Source: Chitinophagaceae bacterium (GTDB lineage: Bacteria > Bacteroidota > Bacteroidia > Chitinophagales > Chitinophagaceae). Taken from it: 64,000 bases of DNA. Below the pieces are notes generated by a model. That model searched no databases, was not told the origin of the DNA, and saw nothing but the letters and a program-made list of their open reading frames with translations. The stretch is taken from assembly GCA_016721085.1 (NCBI GenBank), contig JADKJI010000005.1, forward strand, positions 1 to 64,000, read 5' to 3'. Shown here in pieces: positions 27,949-36,550 of the stretch; the stretch's first letter is position 1, and every line of letters starts with the position of its first letter. The position numbers were made by a program, and so were the translations under genes.

Positions 27949-30027
27949 ATGAATTCCATAAAATATATTTTGGGCTTTGCATTACTCCTCGCATTCACGG
28001 CAGGATGTAATAAAGTTACCAACGACGATGTGTCCTTTATCGAAAGCGCTACCGCGCCAGATAAGCTGACGGCACTATTTGAGATTTCACAAGACAATAC
28101 AGGAAATGTTACCATTACCCCAAATGGCGAAGGCGCTAATTCGTACGAAGTGTACTATGGTGATGGTACTGTTGTTCCAGCAAAAGTTGAAAGCGGCAAG
28201 AACACCTCTCATAAATATGCTGAAGGTGTATATAATGTAAAGTTGGTGGCATACAATGTAACAGGTAAGTCTACTGAAACTACTCAGAAACTCACCGTAT
28301 CATTCAAAGCTCCGGAAAATCTGGAAGTGACTGCCGTTATTGACCCAACCAATAACTTTAAAGTAAATGTTAGCGCTAAAGCACTCTACGAAACATTCTT
28401 TAAGGTATACTTTGGAGACGTAGCCAATGAAGTTCCACAATCCTTTTTGGAAGGTGAAACAATCAGTCACGTTTACACTACAACAGGTGCACATACTGTA
28501 AGAGTAGTGGCTCTAAGTGGCGGTGCAGCTACTACTGAGGTTACAAAGACAATGACAATCGTAGATCCGGTTTTACTGCCTTTGAATTTCGAATCACCAA
28601 CCATCAACTACATCTTTAACGATTTCGATGGTGGTAACGCTACTGTAGTTTCTAATCCACAAAGTAATGGCATCAATACCTCGGCTAAAGTGGGTAAGAT
28701 GGTGAAGAACCCGGGCCAGGTTTGGGGTGGTAGCTGGATTGGCTTGAGCAGCTCTATCGACTTCTCTGCCAACAAATACTTCCGAATGAAAGTGTTCTCT
28801 CCAAGAGTAGGTGCTAAAGTGTTATTGAAAGTTGAGAATGCAGCAAATGCAGCTTTTAACTTTGAAAAAGAAGTTGCCACAACTGTTGCTAACGCATGGG
28901 AAGATCTGGTATTTGACTATACAGCTATCAACACTGCCAACACGTACGAACATATAGTATTAATATTCGATTTGGGAACACAGGGAGATGGCACTGCTAA
29001 CTTCACATTCCTTTTCGATGATATCCGTCTTACTAACTCATTACCATCAGCACAAATCAACCTTCCTGTTACATTTGATGCAAATGGTGTGAATTATACC
29101 ATGACAGACTTCGGAAATAACCAGACAGTTGATGGTACAGACCCATTGAACAATGCCAATAAGGTTAAGATAACTACAAAAGCTAACGGAGCTGAAACAT
29201 GGGCTGGTACCACTATCGGCACATCAGCAGGATTTGCTTCAGCTATTCCTGTAAATACCACTACTTCCCAAATGAGTGTAAGGGTATATTCACCAGCAGC
29301 AGGATTACATATCAGGCTGAAGATTGAAGATCACCTGGACCCGAACAAATCTGTTGAAACAGAAGCTATCACAGGGGCATCTAATACCTGGGAAACATTG
29401 ATATTCGACTTCATCAATCCAGCTCCAGGTACTGCTGCCATCAATAATGGATATACTTATGATAAAGCATCCATCTTCTTTGATTTCGGAAATGCAGGTA
29501 CAGGAAAAGTATTTATCTGGGATGATGTGAAATATCTTGCAACCAATGTTGTGAATGGTATTGCACTTCCATTGGATTTTGAATCAGGTTCACTCACTTA
29601 TACATTCAATGACTTTGATGGTGGTAATGCTACCGTAATAAGTAATCCACAATCATCTGGTATCAATACCAGTGCAAAGGTTGGTAAGATGGTTAAGAAT
29701 GCAGGTCAGGTTTGGGGTGGATCATGGATTGGTTTAACAAGTCCAATCGATTTCTCTGTAAAGAAAACTTTCAAGATGAAAGTGTTCTCACCAAGAGCAG
29801 GAGCCAAAGTTTTATTGAAAGTAGAGAATCAGAATGATGGAGGAATAAGCTATGAAAAAGAAGTGACTACAACTACGGCAGGTGCCTGGGAACTACTCAC
29901 CTTCGATTTCAGTGCTATCAATACAGCCAACTCTTATCAGAAGGTAGTACTGATTTTCGATCTGGGTACTATGGGCGATGGCACAGCGAATTTCACTTTC
30001 CTGTTTGACGACATTACTCTTAACTAA
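27949..30027 (+). CDS. Surface lipoprotein with PKD-like and three repeated beta-sandwich modules
   Basis: A 692-residue lipoprotein (lipobox LLAFTAGC, Cys20), in the position of a surface glycan-binding protein (SusE/F-like place). Two PKD-like domains (about 40-205; YYGDGTVVPAKVE...YNVKLVAYN) are followed by three modules of about 160 residues, starting near 209, 369 and 538. Modules 1 and 3 are nearly identical (FNDFDGGNATV, GQVWGGSWIGL, DLGTxGDGTANFTFLFDDI), module 2 is divergent. At the DNA level modules 1 and 3 differ at many silent positions, so the protein sequence has been kept by selection. Function as a carbohydrate-binding protein is inferred from context. Confidence 0.8.
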   Translation: MNSIKYILGFALLLAFTAGCNKVTNDDVSFIESATAPDKLTALFEISQDNTGNVTITPNGEGANSYEVYYGDGTVVPAKVESGKNTSHKYAEGVYNVKLVAYNVTGKSTETTQKLTVSFKAPENLEVTAVIDPTNNFKVNVSAKALYETFFKVYFGDVANEVPQSFLEGETISHVYTTTGAHTVRVVALSGGAATTEVTKTMTIVDPVLLPLNFESPTINYIFNDFDGGNATVVSNPQSNGINTSAKVGKMVKNPGQVWGGSWIGLSSSIDFSANKYFRMKVFSPRVGAKVLLKVENAANAAFNFEKEVATTVANAWEDLVFDYTAINTANTYEHIVLIFDLGTQGDGTANFTFLFDDIRLTNSLPSAQINLPVTFDANGVNYTMTDFGNNQTVDGTDPLNNANKVKITTKANGAETWAGTTIGTSAGFASAIPVNTTTSQMSVRVYSPAAGLHIRLKIEDHLDPNKSVETEAITGASNTWETLIFDFINPAPGTAAINNGYTYDKASIFFDFGNAGTGKVFIWDDVKYLATNVVNGIALPLDFESGSLTYTFNDFDGGNATVISNPQSSGINTSAKVGKMVKNAGQVWGGSWIGLTSPIDFSVKKTFKMKVFSPRAGAKVLLKVENQNDGGISYEKEVTTTTAGAWELLTFDFSAINTANSYQKVVLIFDLGTMGDGTANFTFLFDDITLN

Positions 30028-30045
30028 TCAAAAAACTGATTAACT

Positions 30046-30945
30046 ATGCGTATCAACATAAAAAACATAACCGCTATAGCTTTCGCAGCAGTTGCAGGTT
30101 TTAGCAGTTGCAAAAAGCCCGACTATACGTTCGGGGAAATAAAAACACCATCGGCATTAACGCTTGCTACTGTTGTAACAGGAGCAGATGCTGCCAATCC
30201 GAATGGTGATGGAACTGGCAAAGTGAGTATCACAACTACTGCCACTAACGCCATTACTTACAATATTGATTTCGGAGATGGTAAAACTCTATCTGTGCCA
30301 TCAGGAACAATCAACTACAAATATGCTAATCCAGGCACAAACAATTATACAATAAACGTAAGTGCTGTTGGAACAGGTGGTGCTATCTCAAACATCAGCA
30401 AAACCATAAAAGTATTTGTAGCATTTGAGATCCCTGCTGATATTTTAGCCTCATTAACAAATGGTTCAAGCAGAACCTGGGTTACAGACAAAACATCTCC
30501 AGGTCATGTGGGTGTTGGTCCAGCCGATCAGTTCTCCCCTATCTGGTATGCTGCTGATCCAAATACTCGTTCTGATTGCCAGTATGATGACGAAATAACA
30601 TTCACTAAAGATGTAAACAATAATATTTCAATGACCATCGATAATAAAGGACAATCCTTTTCCATTGGTGCAGCATCAGGATATTATGGATTTGCAGGTG
30701 GCGATAATTGTTTTGCTATCAGTACAGCAGGTGCGAAAAAACTGGTGTTCCAGGATGCTACTTCAGCTTCAACTCCTGCTGTTTCAACAAGAATACAATT
30801 TACCGTTCCAGGAAATGGTATTGTAAACTTCGGAACAGGTGGCAATACTTATGAGATACTTGCTGCTTCTGCAACTAATATTCACCTCCGCAATATTGGA
30901 ATTGATGGAAATGCATGGTATCAAAAACTAAAAGTTAAACCATAA
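30046..30945 (+). CDS. PKD-domain lipoprotein of the glucan locus
   Basis: A 299-residue lipoprotein (GFSSCKKPDYTFGEI, lipobox Cys22). A PKD-like domain (about 35-125, ITYNIDFGDGKTLSVPSGTINYKYANPG) is followed by a C-terminal domain with SSRTWVTDKTSPGHVGVGP and a DDEITFTKDVNNNISM segment, which resembles small domains found in SusE-like proteins. No catalytic motif is visible. It lies 18 nt after the preceding lipoprotein gene and 4 nt before the first GH16 gene, so it is clearly in the operon. A role in surface binding of glucan is likely but unproven. Confidence 0.75.
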   Translation: MRINIKNITAIAFAAVAGFSSCKKPDYTFGEIKTPSALTLATVVTGADAANPNGDGTGKVSITTTATNAITYNIDFGDGKTLSVPSGTINYKYANPGTNNYTINVSAVGTGGAISNISKTIKVFVAFEIPADILASLTNGSSRTWVTDKTSPGHVGVGPADQFSPIWYAADPNTRSDCQYDDEITFTKDVNNNISMTIDNKGQSFSIGAASGYYGFAGGDNCFAISTAGAKKLVFQDATSASTPAVSTRIQFTVPGNGIVNFGTGGNTYEILAASATNIHLRNIGIDGNAWYQKLKVKP

Positions 30946-30949
30946 TACT

Positions 30950-31981
30950 ATGAAGGTATTGTCAACTGTATCATTATTCATAGCAGTATTACTGCTAGGA
31001 GGCTGTAAAAAAGGCGGTTCATCAGGTTCAACGGATGTAGCCCCTACCAACCTAACCCTGGAAGCAACTGTTAGTACCGACAATAGTGGCAATGTAGCAT
31101 TAACTGCTACTGCAACAAATGCCGTTACATATGATTTCGATTTTGGCAATGGTGTTTTCCAAACCGTACCTTCAGGTAAACTAACATACAAGTACCCTGC
31201 AACAGGAAGCTATATTGTTAGTGTTACCGCAAAGAGTGCCGGCGGAAAAACTGTTTCAAAATCAATAACAATCAATGTAACCGTTGCCCTTACTCTTGTT
31301 TGGAGCGAAGATTTTGATACAGCTGGTGCACCGGATGCCTCTAAATGGGGATATGATCTGGGAACCGGAAGTGGTGGATGGGGAAACAATGAACAACAGT
31401 ATTATACCAACAGAACGGAAAATGTGAACATTTCAAATGGCACATTGAAGATCACTGCCAGAAAAGAAAGCTTTAGTGGAAGTGCTTATACTTCAACAAG
31501 AATGCTTACAAAAGATAAATTCTCTGTAAAGTATGGCAAGATTGAAGCAAGCATAAAAATTCCAGCAGGTGGTGGCACCTGGCCTGCTTTCTGGATGTTG
31601 GGAAATAATATTGCATCTGCCGGATGGCCTGCCTGCGGTGAAATAGATATCATGGAACATGTGGGAAACAGTCTGAATAAAATTTATGGAACCGTTCATC
31701 ATCCAGGACACTCAGGTGGAAATGCAGATGGCGGTACCGTAATGAACCCTACTGCAACAACTGCATTCCATAAATACACTGTAGAATGGACAGCTACCAC
31801 AATTCGTTTTCTTGTAGATGATGTTTCCTTCTATTCATTTGGCAACCAAGCCTCATTACCTTTCAATCAGAATTTCTTCATTATCCTTAACGTAGCCATG
31901 GGAGGCAATTTTGGTGGAGCCATCGATCCGGCTTTCACCAGCGCTACCATGGAAGTAGATTATGTTAGGGTATATCAATAA
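30950..31981 (+). CDS. GH16 beta-glucanase (laminarinase-like), lipoprotein with PKD domain
   Basis: Endo-acting hydrolase of beta-1,3(4)-glucan. The 343 residues start with a lipoprotein signal (LLLGGC, Cys19), then a PKD-like domain (about 35-115) and a GH16 catalytic domain. The catalytic motif GEIDIMEHVG gives nucleophile E231, D233 and acid/base E236, of the ExDxxE type found in laminarinases. WGNNEQQYYTNR and the closing MEVDYVRVYQ are also typical. The lipid anchor suggests a surface enzyme acting before SusC import. It is the last gene before a strong hairpin at 32027. Confidence 0.93.
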   Translation: MKVLSTVSLFIAVLLLGGCKKGGSSGSTDVAPTNLTLEATVSTDNSGNVALTATATNAVTYDFDFGNGVFQTVPSGKLTYKYPATGSYIVSVTAKSAGGKTVSKSITINVTVALTLVWSEDFDTAGAPDASKWGYDLGTGSGGWGNNEQQYYTNRTENVNISNGTLKITARKESFSGSAYTSTRMLTKDKFSVKYGKIEASIKIPAGGGTWPAFWMLGNNIASAGWPACGEIDIMEHVGNSLNKIYGTVHHPGHSGGNADGGTVMNPTATTAFHKYTVEWTATTIRFLVDDVSFYSFGNQASLPFNQNFFIILNVAMGGNFGGAIDPAFTSATMEVDYVRVYQ

Positions 31982-32026
31982 TGTAGGGATTAAGACAACC
32001 CTGCATTCCTAAATTTAGTATTCAGT

Positions 32027-32056
32027 GAGGGCCTGTTCCTGACAGGACAGGCCCTC
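32027..32056 (+). terminator. Hairpin terminator between the two GH16 genes
   Basis: GAGGGCCTGT (32027-32036) pairs with ACAGGCCCTC (32047-32056), with further CCTG/CAGG pairing inside. TTCATTTTC follows. It could end or attenuate the susCD transcript before the second GH16 gene. Confidence 0.75.
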
Positions 32057-32077
32057 TTCATTTTCAAACGAAATACT

Positions 32078-32893
32078 ATGATGCCGTATAGAAAAAACTG
32101 GAAACTTATTCCACTCATATTAGTTGCCTTTTTAACAACAATAAATTCGATAGCACAATCTCCTTTCAAGAAACTAGTATGGTCATATGAATTTAATACA
32201 CCTGGCTTACCCGACAGTACAAAATGGGGTTACGACCTCGCAAGAGGATGTCCGCAAAATTGCGGATGGGGTAATCATGAATTACAGTATTATACTAACC
32301 GTCCAGAGAATGCAAGAGTGGAAAATGGTCACCTGATCATTACCGCCAAAAAAGAAACTATGGAAGATGCCCAGTATACTTCCACACGAATGGTTACAAA
32401 AAAAAAAGGGGATTGGAAATATTGCCGCATTGAAGTAAAAGCAAAATTACCAGCCGGCAGAGGTATGTGGCCTGCCGTTTGGATGCTTCCTACAAAATGG
32501 GAATACGGTGGTTGGCCTCATAGCGGTGAAATAGATATAATGGAAAATGTTGGCTACTGGCCCGATTCATTGATCGGAACTGTACATACAGGTGCATATA
32601 ATGGAATGAAAGGAACACAAAAAACAAAAGGCGTTCCTGTTAAGGATCTGTCCACCGCCTTCCATGTTTATGCTATCGATTGGACAGCCGAATCAATTAG
32701 TATTTCCATTGACAATAAGGTGTACAACGTTTTTAAGAATGACCATAAAGGAAGTGCCGAATGGCCATTCGATAAAGAGTTCCATCTCTTATTGAATATT
32801 GCCGTTGGTGGAGACTGGGGTGGTAAATATGGTGTTGACGATTCCATCTTCCCGCAAAAGATGGAAATAGACTATGTAAGGGTGTATCAGTAA
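32078..32893 (+). CDS. GH16 beta-glucanase, secreted
   Basis: Second laminarinase-like enzyme, 271 residues, with an N-terminal signal peptide (KLIPLILVAFLTTINSIAQS) but no lipobox, so it should be periplasmic or released. The catalytic motif GEIDIMENVG gives E151, D153 and E156. WGNHELQYYTNRPENARVENG and the closing MEIDYVRVYQ align with the preceding GH16. There is an insertion with two Cys (RGCPQNCGWGNHE). It lacks a PKD domain. The terminator hairpin upstream and the 96-nt gap mean it may be expressed less than the rest of the locus. Confidence 0.93.
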   Translation: MMPYRKNWKLIPLILVAFLTTINSIAQSPFKKLVWSYEFNTPGLPDSTKWGYDLARGCPQNCGWGNHELQYYTNRPENARVENGHLIITAKKETMEDAQYTSTRMVTKKKGDWKYCRIEVKAKLPAGRGMWPAVWMLPTKWEYGGWPHSGEIDIMENVGYWPDSLIGTVHTGAYNGMKGTQKTKGVPVKDLSTAFHVYAIDWTAESISISIDNKVYNVFKNDHKGSAEWPFDKEFHLLLNIAVGGDWGGKYGVDDSIFPQKMEIDYVRVYQ

Positions 32894-32900
32894 TAAATAA

Positions 32901-32922
32901 GGCGCCCGGAAAACCGGGCGCC
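32901..32922. terminator. Strong hairpin between convergent GH16 and sir genes
   Basis: GGCGCCCGG-AAAA-CCGGGCGCC is a perfect 9-bp stem with a tetraloop, 7 nt after the GH16 stop codon. The T-rich tail (CATCTTTG) is weak. Confidence 0.7.
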
Positions 32923-33007
32923 CATCTTTGAGGGTCTTAATGGTTATTAAGATTTTGTAACCGACAATTCTTCTTTCTCCTTGAACTGACGGGCGTAATT
33001 TATAAAA

Positions 33008-35065
33008 TCAATTGCCTTGTAGCAAATAAGCTCTTGCAAAACTCTCTGAAGGTGCGTTTTCATTCATACTAAGCACCGATGTCTTGAAGCTTGCATTCCC
33101 TGTATATAATCCTTCTGCTGTAAAATATTTATCGAAATCGTTTAGGATTCCATTCTGCGTATTACACTGAATTCCCTTCTTTAGTAAAAGAGCTTTGGCA
33201 CTATGTACCTGAGCAGAATAAGCGTGATATATTGCATCAGCCCAAGCAGTATTATTTAAACATGCTTTACTTAATTCTACCTTCTCATCAGCCTCCAATA
33301 ATAAAGTAGAAACCAAATCAATCATAACACCAGCACATTCCCCAACACCAATAGCTGTTGCAAACTTAATTTCCTGTCCCCAGTCAATAAAATCTTCAGG
33401 CTCGAGATTCTCAAGATTCGCCAGAGGTTTTAATAAATCAAAGAAATAAATCTCGCCCTTACTTTGGGTATAAGAATAATAGGTCTCCTCTGGTTTTGAA
33501 TTTGACATATAATCACTTAATAATAATCTCAATACATCAGGACCTCTTTTGCTAGGCACTTTAATTACTTTATCAGCAATTCGGGCATTACCACTTCCTA
33601 ATACACCACCGCCTATCAATACTTGTAAAGCAGGCACTACCTGACTCTTTGCTTTTAAAGAGGAACCATGAAACCCTATCGATGCCATACCATGCTGCCC
33701 GCAACTATTCATACAACCACTGATGCGTATAGCCAACTCCCTGTTATAACGAAACTCTGGAAACTCCTCTTCAATCACTTCTGATAAAACAAGAGCAGTG
33801 CCTGTACTGTTACTGATACCTAAATTACAGGTATCGGTACCCGGACAACTTGTAATATCTGCAGTACTTCCAAATCCAGGTTGAGCAAATCCCTCTTCTT
33901 CCAATACCGAATAGATATATTCCAGATTCGTAGGATTCACAAAACGAAACTGCAATCCCTGATTGATGGTAACACGAATATCATCAGCAATAAAACCAGA
34001 AAGTTTTTCTATCAATCGGCGACTGGTAGTTGAATGTATATTCCCATTGGGAACACGAACATAAACTGCCACATAACCCGATTGCTTTTGTGCCACCACA
34101 TTGGTCTTCTTCCAAATTTCATAAGCGAAAGGATTCTTTATCGCAATTCCAGCAGGTACAATTGAATTATCTGGCAAACTGGCCGAAGGAAAACTATCAG
34201 CATCAATTGGATAGCGCTTATAAGTCAATGCTAACTGTTCAGCCACTACCAATTCACTAAAAGCCTCGATACCTATTTTCTGAATAAGGAATTTTATCCT
34301 CGCTTTATGTCTGCTATTTCTTTCACCATGTCGATCAAAAACTCTAAGTACAGATTCCAGATATGGAATTAATAAGTCTGCTTCCAGAAACTCATGAGTG
34401 GCAATTGCCAAATGTGGCTGAGCGCCAAGTCCCCCTGCTATTAATATCTTAAACCCTCTTATTTCTTTTCCATCAACAATTTTTATTCTTGGAATGGCAC
34501 CCAAATCATGCATGAATGTGAGTGCTGTATCTTTCTCGCTACTGCTGAATGCAATCTTGAACTTTCTTCCCATTTCCTGACAAAGTGGTTTACGAAGAAA
34601 ATATTCAAACATGGCATTGGCATAGGGAGTAACATCAAAGGGTTCTTCCGGGTCAATACCCGCCATATCACTTGCCGTAATATTTCGAACTGTATTTCCA
34701 CAAGCTTCCCTGATGGTTACCTGGTCCTTTTCCAACTCGGCCCACATCTCAGGTGTACGGTCAAGACTAACAAAATGTATCTGGATATCCTGTCTAGTAG
34801 TTAAATGCAGGTTACCTGTTGAATATTCATCAGAAACATCACTGATCCTTTTCCATTGCGCTAATGTCATTTTACCATAGGGCAATTTGATTCGCACCAT
34901 CTGAACTCCCTGCTGTCTTTGTCCATATACCCCTCTTGCCAAACGAAGACTCCTGAATTTTTCTTCTGCAATAGTTCCTTCCCTGAAAGCACGGATCTTC
35001 TGCTCCAGTTCAATGATATCCTTCTCCACCAATGGATTCTCTAACTCAGTACGAAAACTTTGCAT
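33008..35065 (-). CDS. sir: Assimilatory sulfite reductase, siroheme hemoprotein, with C-terminal HEPN-like domain
   Basis: Reduces sulfite to sulfide by six electrons in the cytoplasm. The ATG at 35065 is chosen; the TTG two codons upstream is unlikely. In this numbering C407 and C413 (SCPGTDTCNLG) and C451 and C455 (GCMNSCGQHG) ligate the [4Fe-4S] cluster and siroheme. Two ferredoxin-like half domains precede them (GVQMVRIKLPYGKMT; STGNLHLTTRQDIQIHF). The C-terminal about 130 residues (CAGVMIDLVSTLLLEADEKVELSKACLNN...) look like a helical HEPN domain, as in many Bacteroidota homologues. Family members may also act as nitrite reductases, but the cys and met context points to sulfite. It is divergent from the siroheme operon. 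Confidence 0.92.
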   Translation of the reverse strand: MQSFRTELENPLVEKDIIELEQKIRAFREGTIAEEKFRSLRLARGVYGQRQQGVQMVRIKLPYGKMTLAQWKRISDVSDEYSTGNLHLTTRQDIQIHFVSLDRTPEMWAELEKDQVTIREACGNTVRNITASDMAGIDPEEPFDVTPYANAMFEYFLRKPLCQEMGRKFKIAFSSSEKDTALTFMHDLGAIPRIKIVDGKEIRGFKILIAGGLGAQPHLAIATHEFLEADLLIPYLESVLRVFDRHGERNSRHKARIKFLIQKIGIEAFSELVVAEQLALTYKRYPIDADSFPSASLPDNSIVPAGIAIKNPFAYEIWKKTNVVAQKQSGYVAVYVRVPNGNIHSTTSRRLIEKLSGFIADDIRVTINQGLQFRFVNPTNLEYIYSVLEEEGFAQPGFGSTADITSCPGTDTCNLGISNSTGTALVLSEVIEEEFPEFRYNRELAIRISGCMNSCGQHGMASIGFHGSSLKAKSQVVPALQVLIGGGVLGSGNARIADKVIKVPSKRGPDVLRLLLSDYMSNSKPEETYYSYTQSKGEIYFFDLLKPLANLENLEPEDFIDWGQEIKFATAIGVGECAGVMIDLVSTLLLEADEKVELSKACLNNTAWADAIYHAYSAQVHSAKALLLKKGIQCNTQNGILNDFDKYFTAEGLYTGNASFKTSVLSMNENAPSESFARAYLLQGN

Positions 35066-35137
35066 AGTCAAATGGTTTACTAGTAGGCGTTTAGGACAAA
35101 ACTGTTCGTTTCAAATTGTAAGAAACCAATATTTATA

Positions 35138-35171
35138 TACCCTACTTATTTGATAGACTTTACAAATGTAA
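35138..35171 (-). promoter_or_regulatory. Promoter box and candidate operator of sir
   Basis: On the minus strand TACATTTG (a TAnnTTTG -7 box) is followed by AAAGTCTATCAAATAAGTAGG, a variant of the cysD palindrome (12 of 16 positions). Confidence 0.45.
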
Positions 35172-35273
35172 GGGCTCTAGCTGTTCAAGCAAAATAGAAT
35201 TTATAGTTACCGTCATTAAAAAGTCATTTTCATTATAAAACAACTGTTAGTTATTGCCTTTATGCAAATAATA

Positions 35274-35310
35274 TTTGGGCAAGGATTATTTGTCTACTAT
35301 TTTTGTAGGG
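35274..35310 (+). promoter_or_regulatory. Promoter of the siroheme operon overlapping a candidate operator
   Basis: TTTG (35274-35277) and TATTTTTG (35298-35305) are 20 nt apart, a good Bacteroidota promoter. GTCTACTATTTTTGTAGGG (35292-35310), the reverse complement of the cysD-type motif with 14 of 18 matches, overlaps the -7 box. Only 6 nt separate the box from the ATG, so the mRNA may be nearly leaderless. Confidence 0.55.
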
Positions 35311-35311
35311 T

Positions 35312-36550
35312 ATGTACGAAGCGCGATTCCATAAGCAATTGAACTCCCTTAAAGAAAGTGGCAACTATCGCCATTTTCTTGAAGTGAATAAAAGTGCGCA
35401 GCATTTTCCAAAATTCTATTATACTGATGCTGAGAGTGTAACTCATTCTGCAGTTAATTGGTGCAGCAATGATTATCTGGGATTGAGTACTCAAGAGGAA
35501 GTGATAGCCAAACTGGGATTTGTAACGCATCGCAGTGGTACAGGCAGCAGTGGTACAAGGAATATTTCCGGTACTACCCTTCACCATCATGAACTTGAAT
35601 CTACTCTAGCCGATTGGCATCATAAAGAAGCGGCTCTCCTGTTCAATGGCGCGTATGCAGCCAATGTAACCACTCTTCAAACATTGGGACGCAACTGGCC
35701 TGAAATGATTTTTATTTCAGATGAAAGAAATCATGCTTCACTAATTGAAGGCATGCGCAGTGCAGGAAACAAGAAAATCATATTCAGGCATAATGACATT
35801 GATCACCTTGAATCGATACTGAATAGTCTGCCAATTGATCAGCCAAAAATGGTTGTTATAGAATCTGTCTATTCTATAAAAGGAACCATTGCTCCACTAA
35901 AAGAAATAGCTGCCCTTACAAAAAAATATAATGCCTTATCTTATGTTGATGAGGTGCATGCAGTAGGGTTATACGGAGAAAACGGAGCAGGTATTATTGA
36001 GCAGGAAGGATTACAATATTCTTTCGATATCGTTAACGGCACCTTATCAAAAGCCATTGGTGTTTTTGGTGGTTATATTGCAGCTTCTTCAGTAATTGTC
36101 GATTTCATAAGAAGTTTCGGTACCGGTTTTATTTTCACCACCTCATTACCACCCGCTATTTGCAGCGCAGCCAACAGAAGCATTCAATATATTAAGGAGA
36201 ATAAGGAACTAAGAATAGATTTCCTTGCTAATGTAAGCTTACTGCGTCAGGCTCTGGAAGAAGCAGCCATACCATTTATTCCAAACAATTCACATATTAC
36301 CGGCATACCTATAGGTGACGCCACTACCTGTAAAGTGGTTGCCAGTAAATTATTACAGTTACAAGGCATATATCTCCAGCCAATCAATCACCCAACAGTA
36401 CCTATTGGGGAAGAATGCTTACGTGTCATCATCACAGCCAAACACCAGGTAAAACATATTAATTATCTCGCCCATAGCCTAAAAAAAATACTCGCCGCTA
36501 TGGATTGCATTCCTTCACCTGCCCTAGAGAGTACTGCTGTTGTATCATGA
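35312..36550 (+). CDS. hemA: 5-aminolevulinate synthase (C4 pathway)
   Basis: Condenses glycine and succinyl-CoA to 5-aminolevulinate, the first tetrapyrrole precursor. The 412 residues follow alphaproteobacterial ALAS closely: GTGSSGTRNISGTTLHHHELE, ISDERNHASLIEGMRSAG, ESVYSIKGTIAPLKEI, YVDEVHAVGLYGENGAG, the PLP lysine K247 in VNGTLSKAIGVFGGYIAAS, and the C-terminal GIYLQPINHPTVPIGEECLR. The last motif and RNISGT separate it from the related KBL, BioF and serine palmitoyltransferases. Most Bacteroidota are thought to make 5-aminolevulinate from glutamyl-tRNA, so this is unexpected. It heads an operon; the stop codon overlaps the next start (ATGA). Confidence 0.9.
   Translation: MYEARFHKQLNSLKESGNYRHFLEVNKSAQHFPKFYYTDAESVTHSAVNWCSNDYLGLSTQEEVIAKLGFVTHRSGTGSSGTRNISGTTLHHHELESTLADWHHKEAALLFNGAYAANVTTLQTLGRNWPEMIFISDERNHASLIEGMRSAGNKKIIFRHNDIDHLESILNSLPIDQPKMVVIESVYSIKGTIAPLKEIAALTKKYNALSYVDEVHAVGLYGENGAGIIEQEGLQYSFDIVNGTLSKAIGVFGGYIAASSVIVDFIRSFGTGFIFTTSLPPAICSAANRSIQYIKENKELRIDFLANVSLLRQALEEAAIPFIPNNSHITGIPIGDATTCKVVASKLLQLQGIYLQPINHPTVPIGEECLRVIITAKHQVKHINYLAHSLKKILAAMDCIPSPALESTAVVS

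Noticed and set aside
35312..36550. Annotation as 8-amino-7-oxononanoate synthase or glycine C-acetyltransferase
   Set aside because: The RNISGT, DEVHAVGLYG and QPINHPTVPIG segments and the hemC-hemB operon point to 5-aminolevulinate synthase.
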